A DNA stretch of 5,975 nucleotides from Erysipelotrichaceae bacterium (GTDB lineage: Bacteria > Bacillota_I > Bacilli_A > Erysipelotrichales > Erysipelotrichaceae): positions 19,711 through 25,685 of the forward strand of contig DOUE01000003.1 in the NCBI GenBank assembly GCA_003520745.1, read 5' to 3'. A program made the position numbers and the translations under genes. Below are positions 1 through 5,116 of this stretch, piece by piece. Below the pieces are notes generated by a model, which worked only from the letters and a program-made list of their open reading frames with translations, had not been told where the DNA came from and searched no databases. Every line of letters begins with the position of its first letter. Within the stretch, counting starts at the first letter, position 1.

Positions 1-496
1 GAGCGGTCATCGCGAACTCGACCCCGTTGGTCGAAAACGGGATGAATCGATAGAGAATCAGACCGATGATCGATCCGACGACCCAGTAACTCTGGTCAAG
101 AAGCGAAATCAAGACATAATACCGTATCCGATCGCTACGATCCATATCGAGCTTCTGCTGGGTCAATGCGAAAGTTTCATCGGTCAGGGCATAGACGAGG
201 TACGCCTTCCATCCCTTGACTTCGCGATATTCCTCGATCAGCGGAAGACCATAGAAAAGATGCCTGAAGTTCACCAACAAGGTCAAGAGGACCACCGTAA
301 GGAAAGCCGGCGCATGGTTCAGCAAACGCACCGTCACGAACTGCATGGATCCGGCGAAGATCACGAAATCCATGGCGATCGTTTCGAAAGCGGAGACCCC
401 CGCGTCGCCGGCATAGACGCCGTACGCCGCGCCGACCACCAGGTAACCCATCATGACAGGCACGCTATCGATGAAAGCCCGTTTGAATATCTTCAT
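1..496 (-). CDS. azlC: AzlC-family branched-chain amino acid export permease, large subunit (partial, C-terminus off the left edge)
   Basis: The first 165 residues are present. They begin MKIFKRAFIDSVPVMMGYLV and continue with the family's hallmarks: a small-residue-rich first helix (about residues 12-30), an F-A-G-S-M-Q-F segment (47-53), an N-F-R-H-L-F-Y-G motif (76-83) and Y-A-L-T-D-E-T-F (102-109). Hydrophobic helices lie at about 12-30, 39-58, 63-80 and 127-150. AzlC proteins are multi-pass inner-membrane proteins that, with the small partner AzlD, export branched-chain amino acids and analogues such as azaleucine. The azlD partner would be expected just beyond the left edge and cannot be seen. 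The ATG at 494-496 is preceded by a purine-rich AAGGGGGA ribosome binding site. The gene is transcribed away from def. The family call is by recognition of motifs; the substrate is inferred from the family. Confidence 0.85.
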   Translation of the reverse strand, partial: MKIFKRAFIDSVPVMMGYLVVGAAYGVYAGDAGVSAFETIAMDFVIFAGSMQFVTVRLLNHAPAFLTVVLLTLLVNFRHLFYGLPLIEEYREVKGWKAYLVYALTDETFALTQQKLDMDRSDRIRYYVLISLLDQSYWVVGSIIGLILYRFIPFSTNGVEFAMTA

Positions 497-518
497 GCAA
501 GGTCCCCCTTTTCGTTGA

Positions 519-547
519 ATTTTACCACAGACCGTCGTTTGATTCAT
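519..547 (-). promoter_or_regulatory. putative azlC promoter (extended -10)
   Basis: On the minus strand a TAAAAT box (519-524) is preceded by TGG, which makes an extended -10 (TGnTAAAAT). An ATGAAT hexamer 17 nt upstream (542-547) is a weak -35 with 3 of 6 matches. Transcription would start near 512, leaving a leader of only about 15 nt that begins almost at the ribosome binding site. Predicted from sequence only. Confidence 0.45.
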
Positions 548-555
548 CATTTATC

Positions 556-584
556 TATACAATGAAAGCAACTTAAGCTATAAT
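556..584 (+). promoter_or_regulatory. putative promoter of the def-rnjA operon
   Basis: A consensus TATAAT (579-584) lies exactly 17 nt downstream of TATACA (556-561), which matches TTGACA at 4 of 6 positions. A start near 591 would give a leader of about 70 nt to the ATG at 662. The -35 box lies 8 bp from the proposed azlC -35 on the opposite strand, so the two promoters are back to back. The rest of the gap (497-661) shows no hairpin terminator, riboswitch or tRNA that I can recognise. Confidence 0.6.
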
Positions 585-650
585 GATAACGATAAAGAAG
601 CGGTTTGAAGAAATCATCTCGTTGCCAATTCTTTTCCAACATGGAAAACC

Positions 651-654
651 GAGG
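651..654 (+). promoter_or_regulatory. ribosome binding site supporting the def start at 662
   Basis: GAGG lies 7 nt before the ATG at 662-664. It is short, but it is the best Shine-Dalgarno match among the candidate def starts. The in-frame ATG at 641 has no purine-rich site before it, and the TTG at 605 has only a loose AAAGAAG. Confidence 0.5.
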
Positions 655-661
655 TTTTGAT

Positions 662-1228
662 ATGAGAATAAACTACGATACCATCGTGAAGGATACCGAC
701 CCGTCTCTACGGAATAAATCGGTGACTGTTCCGATTCCAATGATGAAAAAAGACATCGCATTGGGGAAATCCCTCTTGCGTTACGTACGCGATTCACGCG
801 ATGAAGAGAAGGCGGAGAAATTCAATTTGAAGCCGGCGGTCGGAATCGCGGCGCCTCAGATCGGGGTGCACCGGGCTTTGATTTGCGTATCGGTCGATGA
901 AGAAGTCGGGGATGAGGTCGAAACCATCGAAATGGTCTTGGCGAACCCCAAGATCATTTCCCACTCCGTACAAAAAGCCGCGCTGAAATTCGGCGAGGGC
1001 TGTTTATCCGTCGAAGGTGAACATCAGGGTTATGTTTACCGTAGCGCACGCATCAAAGTGCGCGCTTTCGACGTAATGAATCAAGAAGAGGTCGAATTCC
1101 GAGCCAACGGCTATCTTGCGATCGTCCTTCAACATGAAATCGATCATCTGGGCGGCGTGCTCTTCTATGATCACATCAACGCAGAAAATCCCTGGGAAAT
1201 CAAAGAAAACGCAATCATCATCGATTAG
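662..1228 (+). CDS. def: Peptide deformylase (type 2, Bacillus/Staphylococcus-like)
   Basis: This enzyme removes the formyl group from the N-terminal formyl-methionine of new polypeptides at the ribosome, as a Fe2+/Zn2+-dependent hydrolase. At 188 residues it is close to the usual length for the type 2 enzymes of Gram-positive bacteria. All three signature motifs are present: A-V-G-I-A-A-P-Q (59-66), E-G-C-L-S (112-116) and Q-H-E-I-D-H-L (157-163). The metal ligands are Cys114, His158 and His162, and Glu159 is the catalytic acid/base. The first Gly of motif 1 (usually GxGxAAPQ) is Ala here. The start MRINYDTIVKD matches the usual N-terminus, in which a short strand leads into a D-x-x-P-x-L-R motif. 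In-frame upstream starts at 605 (TTG) and 641 (ATG) would add 19 or 7 residues that the family does not have. The gene is 20 bp upstream of rnjA and probably co-transcribed with it. Confidence 0.95.
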   Translation: MRINYDTIVKDTDPSLRNKSVTVPIPMMKKDIALGKSLLRYVRDSRDEEKAEKFNLKPAVGIAAPQIGVHRALICVSVDEEVGDEVETIEMVLANPKIISHSVQKAALKFGEGCLSVEGEHQGYVYRSARIKVRAFDVMNQEEVEFRANGYLAIVLQHEIDHLGGVLFYDHINAENPWEIKENAIIID

Positions 1229-1248
1229 CGTGCGATAAAGGAGTCTTT

Positions 1249-3015
1249 ATGAAAAAAACGAATACGAATTTGAGCATCGTGAACACGGTGCAGACGGAGT
1301 CTGAGGAAAAACGATATAACCGGGCCACCGACACCCTAGTTTATGCGCTTGGCGGATTGGGAGAAGTCGGTAAAAATATGTATTGCATGGAACATGACGA
1401 TGAGATCATCATCATCGACTGCGGGATCCGTTTCCCGGAAGAGAACCTGTTGGGCGTGGACTATGTCATCCCCGACTATTCTTACCTTGTCCGCAATCAA
1501 CATAAGATCGCCGCGCTGATCATCACCCACGGTCACGAAGACCACATCGGGGGGATCCCCTTCCTGATGCAGTCGGTCAAGATCGATACGATCTACGCCC
1601 CGCGATTCGCAGCCGCGCTGATCAACCGTAAACTGGAAGAGAGACGGATGCAGAGCCAGGTCAAGATCAAACTGATCGACGATACGTCCAGGGTCGAAAC
1701 GAAACATTTCAAAGTGGGCTTTTTCAACACCGTCCACTCCATACCGGACAGCCTGGGTGTTTTAATCAACACCCCCAACGGAAGGATCGTCGAAACCGGC
1801 GACTTTAAGTTCGACTTGACACCGGTCGGATCCAATTCCGACTACCAGGTCATGGCGTACATCGGTCAAATCGGCGTCACCCTGCTGATGAGCGATTCCA
1901 CCAACTCGGGCGTCAGCGGCTTCTCGATCTCCGAGAAGAAGGTCGCGGCTTCCCTGTTGGCGATCACGCGCAAAGCGCAGGGACGGATGATCGTGGCGAC
2001 CTTCGCCTCCAACGTCTACCGTACGCGCCAAATCATCGAAGCGGCCATCACCTGCGGACGTAAAGTCGTCGTCTTCGGACGTTCGATGGAAAACGTCGTG
2101 CAGATCGGCAAGAAACTCGGCCATATCCCCTTCGGCGACGAACATTTCCTTGAGCCCGAACAACTTTCGCATACCCCCGCCAACAAGGTCTGCATCCTTT
2201 GCACCGGTTCGCAGGGCGAACCCTTGGCCGCCTTGTCGCGGATCGCCAACGGCACCCATCGTTTCATCAAGATCATCCCGGGCGATACCGTCGTCTTCTC
2301 CAGCAGTCCGATCCCGGGCAACGCGCTCAGCGTGTCCAGCGTCGTCAACCGCCTGACCCGCGCCGGTGCCAACGTCTTGACCAACAGCCCTCTCAACTCG
2401 ATCCATACCACCGGGCATGCGTCGCAGGAAGAACAGAAACTGATGCTTCAGTTGATCAAGCCGAAGTTCTTCATGCCGATGCACGGCGAATACAAGATGC
2501 TGAAGCAACATGCGTCCTATGCGGAAGAAACCGGCGTCAAACCGGAAAACATCTTCATCTGCGCCAACGGGGACGCGGTCGTCCTACGCAACGAGGAAGT
2601 CTTCCTCTCCGACACCCGCATCCAGACCGACGACATCTATGTCGACGGCAACGATGCGACCGGATTGAGCACATCCGTCCTGCGCGACCGCAAGATCCTT
2701 GGAGACAACGGCTTGGTCTCCGTCATCGTGACGATCGATTCGAGATACAACAAGATTCTCTGTCGTCCTTCGATCGTTTCCAGAGGTTTCGTCTTCATCA
2801 AGGAAAACCAAACCCTACTGAAGGAAGCCGAAATGATCGTTTATGAAGCATTGAAGAAAACGATGCAAAACAAGACGACCTTCGGTGATTTGAAGAACGC
2901 GATCCGCGGATCGCTGGAACCGTACTTGTATCAGAAAACACGTCGAAACCCGATCGTCGTACCCGTCATCCTCAACCAAAAGGCGGCGATGGCCGGCTAC
3001 GCTAAAAACAAGTAA
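1249..3015 (+). CDS. rnjA: Ribonuclease J (RNase J1-like, metallo-beta-lactamase/beta-CASP)
   Basis: RNase J is a cytoplasmic 5'-to-3' exoribonuclease and endonuclease that matures rRNA and turns over mRNA in Gram-positive bacteria. The metallo-beta-lactamase core carries H-G-H-E-D-H (94-99), His163 in V-H-S-I-P-D-S and Asp185 in E-T-G-D-F-K-F-D. The beta-CASP part carries S-D-S-T-N (215-219), F-A-S-N-V-Y-R (252-258), C-T-G-S-Q-G-E-P (318-325) and S-S-P-I-P-G-N (352-358). His390 in T-T-G-H-A-S-Q-E-E and His412 in P-M-H-G-E-Y complete the site. The C-terminal RNase J domain includes S-R-G-F-V-F (511-516) and ends near 588. Against B. subtilis RNase J1, recalled from memory, all catalytic residues are kept and the N-terminus is about 20 residues longer, polar and low in complexity. 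The start is fixed by AAAGGAG (1237-1243), 5 nt before the ATG. It follows def by 20 bp and ends just before a strong hairpin terminator. The resemblance is closer to J1 than to J2, but a single paralogue cannot be excluded. Confidence 0.95.
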   Translation: MKKTNTNLSIVNTVQTESEEKRYNRATDTLVYALGGLGEVGKNMYCMEHDDEIIIIDCGIRFPEENLLGVDYVIPDYSYLVRNQHKIAALIITHGHEDHIGGIPFLMQSVKIDTIYAPRFAAALINRKLEERRMQSQVKIKLIDDTSRVETKHFKVGFFNTVHSIPDSLGVLINTPNGRIVETGDFKFDLTPVGSNSDYQVMAYIGQIGVTLLMSDSTNSGVSGFSISEKKVAASLLAITRKAQGRMIVATFASNVYRTRQIIEAAITCGRKVVVFGRSMENVVQIGKKLGHIPFGDEHFLEPEQLSHTPANKVCILCTGSQGEPLAALSRIANGTHRFIKIIPGDTVVFSSSPIPGNALSVSSVVNRLTRAGANVLTNSPLNSIHTTGHASQEEQKLMLQLIKPKFFMPMHGEYKMLKQHASYAEETGVKPENIFICANGDAVVLRNEEVFLSDTRIQTDDIYVDGNDATGLSTSVLRDRKILGDNGLVSVIVTIDSRYNKILCRPSIVSRGFVFIKENQTLLKEAEMIVYEALKKTMQNKTTFGDLKNAIRGSLEPYLYQKTRRNPIVVPVILNQKAAMAGYAKNK

Positions 3016-3018
3016 ACG

Positions 3019-3050
3019 AAAACCGGAATCCCATGGACTCCGGTTTTTTA
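3019..3050. terminator. bidirectional intrinsic terminator between rnjA and the LiaF-like gene
   Basis: AAAACCGGA (3019-3027) pairs with TCCGGTTTT (3039-3047). Inside, one A:C mismatch is followed by TCC/GGA around a CAT loop. On the plus strand the stem runs into a T6 tract (3044-3049). On the minus strand it runs into TTTTCGTTT. It begins 3 nt after the rnjA stop codon and lies 8 bp from the end of the convergent gene at 3058, so it can serve both. Confidence 0.85.
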
Positions 3051-3057
3051 TTTCGAT

Positions 3058-3768
3058 TCAGTTTCTGATTTCGATGGACCCGAACATCGCCGAGTAATTG
3101 ACGTAGATGGTCTTCGTAGCGGTGGGATCGTCGACGCAACGGTTCTCGAACCCTCCCAACATCGGGGTTCCGGTGGCGACGACTCGGACATCCTTGGGTA
3201 GAAGGCACTCGATCCCGCCGAACACGGCATTAAGCGTCAACGTTGCTTCGTTGCCTGTGAAACGGACGCTTCTGAAATCCATATCCGCCGAACCCAGCAT
3301 CGCGGTGACTTCGCAGGTCGAAAACGCTTCGTCGACGACGCGTTCATCCAACCCGCCCAGAAACGCGGTATAGGTCTTCTTGGCGCTCTCGTTGCGAGGA
3401 TTCGTATCGCGACCCAGGTTGATGTGGATCGGCTCTTTGGGGAAACGGATTTCCGGGACACGACGTCCAAACAACAAGGCCAAACCCAAAGCGATGACGA
3501 TTGCCGGCAGGATCATGAATTGCGGGTCGTTCCCCATCAGGTAACCGAAGGCATGCGCCAGATAGACACCGCCGATGATCAGAAGGAACGTCCCCCAGAC
3601 GGTAATGCGTCGATGTTCGACCATCGAGGCTAATCCTAGTAGGATCAAGGCGCTTGGCCAGAGGTAGTTGATTAAATTGGTAAAGTCGTTGATTTGAAAA
3701 ACCTTGAAATTCGCAAGCAGGATCAAGATGCCCCCTGCGATTAAAACCAAACCGAACAATCGTTTCAT
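3058..3768 (-). CDS. LiaF-like membrane protein (four-TM domain plus cell-wall-stress response C-terminal domain)
   Basis: The 236-residue protein has four hydrophobic helices at about 4-20, 33-50, 57-76 and 84-101. A charged linker and a soluble C-terminal domain (about 130-236) follow. That domain repeats an A/P-x-[FL]-G-[GS] motif five times: A-F-L-G-G (135-139), A-M-L-G-S (156-160), A-V-F-G-G (181-185), P-M-L-G-G (202-206) and A-M-F-G-S (227-231). This is the beta-helix-like pattern of LiaF / 'cell wall-active antibiotics response' proteins. In Bacillus and relatives, LiaF is a membrane inhibitor of the LiaRS two-component system, which senses damage to the lipid II cycle. No liaS or liaR lies beside this gene, so its partner is unknown and the role is inferred from the family. 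The start at 3768 was chosen over an in-frame ATG at 3786 because AGGAGG stands 8 nt before it. The gene ends in TGA. Confidence 0.8.
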   Translation of the reverse strand: MKRLFGLVLIAGGILILLANFKVFQINDFTNLINYLWPSALILLGLASMVEHRRITVWGTFLLIIGGVYLAHAFGYLMGNDPQFMILPAIVIALGLALLFGRRVPEIRFPKEPIHINLGRDTNPRNESAKKTYTAFLGGLDERVVDEAFSTCEVTAMLGSADMDFRSVRFTGNEATLTLNAVFGGIECLLPKDVRVVATGTPMLGGFENRCVDDPTATKTIYVNYSAMFGSIEIRN

Positions 3769-3776
3769 AGCGGAAT

Positions 3777-3782
3777 CCTCCT
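3777..3782 (-). promoter_or_regulatory. ribosome binding site deciding the LiaF-like start
   Basis: A perfect AGGAGG on the minus strand lies 8 nt before the ATG at 3766-3768. It lies inside the six-codon extension that an ATG at 3786 would create, so it argues for the shorter protein. Confidence 0.85.
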
Positions 3783-3788
3783 GCATTT

Positions 3789-3816
3789 ATTATAGACGAT
3801 TCAACGGTGCATGCAA
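3789..3816 (-). promoter_or_regulatory. putative promoter of the LiaF-like gene
   Basis: A consensus TATAAT (3789-3794, minus strand) lies 16 nt downstream of TTGCAT (3811-3816). Transcription would start close to 3782, at the ribosome binding site itself, so the leader would be only about 15 nt. The -35 overlaps the 8-bp palindrome TGCATGCA (3808-3815). Confidence 0.65.
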
Positions 3817-3848
3817 TCCGTTTCTTCCCTTTTTGCGTGAACACCGTT
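3803..3848. promoter_or_regulatory. 7-bp inverted repeat spanning the divergent promoters (possible operator)
   Basis: AACGGTG (3803-3809) and CACCGTT (3842-3848) are perfect inverted copies 32 bp apart. One arm lies in the -10/-35 spacer of the LiaF-like promoter. The other lies in the spacer of the opposite promoter and touches its -10. The placement suits a regulator acting on both genes, but arms of 7 bp this far apart could be chance. Confidence 0.3.
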
Positions 3849-3853
3849 ATAAT
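3825..3853 (+). promoter_or_regulatory. putative promoter of the phosphoesterase-like gene
   Basis: A consensus TATAAT (3848-3853) lies 17 nt downstream of a weak -35 TTCCCT (3825-3830, 3 of 6 matches). The predicted start near 3860 leaves a leader of about 19 nt, mostly ribosome binding site. The poor -35 suggests low basal activity or a need for an activator. Confidence 0.55.
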
Positions 3854-3862
3854 TACGATTAC

Positions 3863-3871
3863 GGAAGGAGG
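3863..3871 (+). promoter_or_regulatory. ribosome binding site deciding the phosphoesterase-like start
   Basis: GGAAGGAGG lies 7 nt before the ATG at 3879. It rules against an upstream in-frame ATG at 3807, which would start before the predicted promoter -10 and add 24 residues translated from the promoter region. Confidence 0.9.
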
Positions 3872-3878
3872 AAGAAAC

Positions 3879-4706
3879 ATGCGCAAGAAACTCATCCTCA
3901 TCGGGATCCTCGCGACCTTGATCATCGCCGGATACCTGCTTTGGCTGGATGCCACCGTTTGGTCGATCCATCGCTATCCCGTGAAATCGTATGTCGTCCA
4001 GAACGAACAGCTTCCTTCAACCTTCGCGAATGTCCGGATCGTCTTCATCAGCGACCTGCACGCTTTCGCCGAGGGCAGGACGGATGATTTCGAAACCGTC
4101 TTGACGAAAATCAACGCATTGGCCCCCGACATCGTGATCTTCGGAGGCGACCTCGTCGATGAGTCGGCGGTCACGCTCAGAGAGGACCAACTCAACGAAC
4201 TCTCCAACTTCCTGAAACTGATGGACGCGCCGTTGGGTAAGTTCGCCGTGTTGGGACTGCAGGATATGGCACGGGAAAGCGTCCTGACTTCCCTCTATAC
4301 GCAAAGCGATGTGGAACTTCTCGATCAGAAAGTGGTCGAAATCTATAACGGTTCGGGGAAAAGCATCCGCTTGGCCGGCATTCTACCGGATCTCTCACTG
4401 CTCGACCTTTCTTTCCTCGGCACCTCGAGTGAATCGTACACCGTGCTGGTTTCCGCCTTGCCGGATGTCGCGGATCGCTTGGGCGGCGTCGATGCCGATT
4501 TGATCCTGAGCGGATCGACCCATGGCGGACAGGTGAGACTTCCGTTCTTCGGACCGCTTTACACCAGCGGTGAAATGAACTATGTTTCCGGAAGACATCA
4601 GGTCGGCGGTTCGACCTTGATCGTATCCAAAGGATTGGGCACGACCGAATTCCACGCTCGATTCTTGGCCGATCCCGACATCCTGTCGATCCGGCTGATC
4701 CCATAA
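3879..4706 (+). CDS. Membrane-anchored calcineurin-like metallophosphoesterase homologue with a degenerate metal-2 site
   Basis: The 275-residue protein has an uncleaved-looking N-terminal membrane helix (about 4-23, after M-R-K-K). This would place the catalytic-fold domain outside the membrane. The fold is recognised from I-S-D-L-H (57-61), P-D-I-V-I-F-G-G-D-L-V-D (83-94), F-A-V-L-G-x-x-D (122-129) and S-G-x-T-H-G-G-Q-V-R-L-P (211-222). This is the pattern of YkuE-type phosphoesterases. Three motifs are altered: GNHD reads G-L-Q-D (126-129), the usual S-H-x-P-D reads S-A-L-P-D (192-196), and GHTH reads G-S-T-H (212-215). The likely metal-1 ligands Asp59, His61, Asp91 and His215 remain. Asn, His and His of metal 2, and the catalytic His, are gone. 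The reading frame is intact, so this looks like a maintained protein and not a decayed gene. It may be catalytically dead or use one metal. It is divergent from the LiaF-like gene and convergent with mgsA; the substrate is unknown. Confidence 0.85.
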   Translation: MRKKLILIGILATLIIAGYLLWLDATVWSIHRYPVKSYVVQNEQLPSTFANVRIVFISDLHAFAEGRTDDFETVLTKINALAPDIVIFGGDLVDESAVTLREDQLNELSNFLKLMDAPLGKFAVLGLQDMARESVLTSLYTQSDVELLDQKVVEIYNGSGKSIRLAGILPDLSLLDLSFLGTSSESYTVLVSALPDVADRLGGVDADLILSGSTHGGQVRLPFFGPLYTSGEMNYVSGRHQVGGSTLIVSKGLGTTEFHARFLADPDILSIRLIP

Positions 4707-4713
4707 AAAAGAG

Positions 4714-4740
4714 ACGTTCCTCGCGGAACGTTTTATTTTA
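4714..4740. terminator. bidirectional intrinsic terminator between the phosphoesterase-like gene and mgsA
   Basis: ACGTTCC (4714-4720) and GGAACGT (4725-4731) form a 7-bp stem around the tetraloop TCGC. Plus-strand transcripts continue into TTTTATTTTA (4731-4740). Minus-strand transcripts continue into CTC and then TTTTTT (from 4710 down to 4705). The mgsA stop codon (4733-4735) lies inside the plus-strand T tract, so the two convergent genes share one compact signal. Confidence 0.85.
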
Positions 4741-5101
4741 GGAAATTCAAGACAAGGTTCGCGGTCGCCGGGTTGCTGGCGGTCGGGATGTTGGCAAGGA
4801 CGGACAGGCGCAAGAGGGCTTTCACATCGGGGTCGTGGGGCATCGAAGCCAAGGGGTCCCAGAAGAAGATCAAGACGTCGATCTTGCCTTCCGCGATCTT
4901 GGCGCCGATCTGCTGGTCGCCGCCTTTGGGTCCGCTTAGAAAAGCGAAGACGTCCAGTCCGGTCTCTTCACTGATCTTGGTGGCGGTGGTGCGTGTCCCG
5001 CAGAGATCGTGTTGTTTCAAGATCTCCATATGGTTTTGCGCCCACGTCACCAAATCTTCTTTACAATGGTCATGTGCGATCAAGGCGATGGTTTTTTTCA
5101 T
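4733..5101 (-). CDS. mgsA: Methylglyoxal synthase
   Basis: This cytoplasmic lyase converts dihydroxyacetone phosphate to methylglyoxal and phosphate, a bypass of lower glycolysis used when sugar phosphates accumulate or phosphate is scarce. The 122-residue protein carries the family motifs A-L-I-A-H-D (6-11), S-G-P-K-G-G-D-Q-Q-I-G-A (56-67, with catalytic Asp62), W-D-P-L-x-x-x-P-H-D-P-D-V (81-93, with His89) and N-I-P-x-A-S-N-x-A-T-A (104-114). It is shorter at the C-terminus than the roughly 150-residue E. coli enzyme, as in several Gram-positive and Thermus homologues. The phosphate-binding loop, usually A-T-G-T-T-G, reads G-T-R-T-T-A (35-40). The three Thr are kept, but two Gly are replaced by Arg and Ala. 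AGAGGA (5107-5112) lies 5 nt before the ATG. The gene starts 15 bp after the leuS stop, so it is probably co-transcribed with leuS. Confidence 0.95.
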   Translation of the reverse strand: MKKTIALIAHDHCKEDLVTWAQNHMEILKQHDLCGTRTTATKISEETGLDVFAFLSGPKGGDQQIGAKIAEGKIDVLIFFWDPLASMPHDPDVKALLRLSVLANIPTASNPATANLVLNFLK

Positions 5102-5116
5102 GGGTTTCCTCTTCGT

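Noticed and set aside
260..565. Plus-strand open frame (101 codons) at the left end
   Set aside because: It is antisense to azlC, rich in His and Asp, and runs through the divergent promoter region.
605..661. Upstream TTG (605) or ATG (641) as the def start
   Set aside because: The extra residues lie outside the family's normal N-terminus and have weaker ribosome binding sites. Kept only as a possibility because the promoter is close to 605.
1762..2511. Long minus-strand open frame (249 codons) opposite rnjA
   Set aside because: It is antisense to the conserved core of RNase J, has an Asp/Arg/Gly-rich composition typical of a shadow frame, and has no recognisable domain.
2199..2846. Plus-strand open frame (215 codons) inside rnjA
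   Set aside because: It is a +1 shadow of RNase J, very rich in Arg, Gln and Pro, without a ribosome binding site or family resemblance.
3808..3815. TGCATGCA palindrome as a stand-alone operator
   Set aside because: An 8-bp palindrome is short, and it coincides with the -35 of the LiaF-like promoter; on its own it is not convincing.
4254..4265. A sequencing error as the cause of the missing GNHD motif in the phosphoesterase homologue
   Set aside because: The frame is intact on both sides, two adjacent codons differ by several bases from Asn-His codons, and two other distant motifs are altered as well.
4192..4704. Minus-strand open frame (170 codons) opposite the phosphoesterase-like gene
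   Set aside because: It is Arg/Ser/Pro-rich shadow sequence; the sense strand carries clear phosphoesterase motifs.
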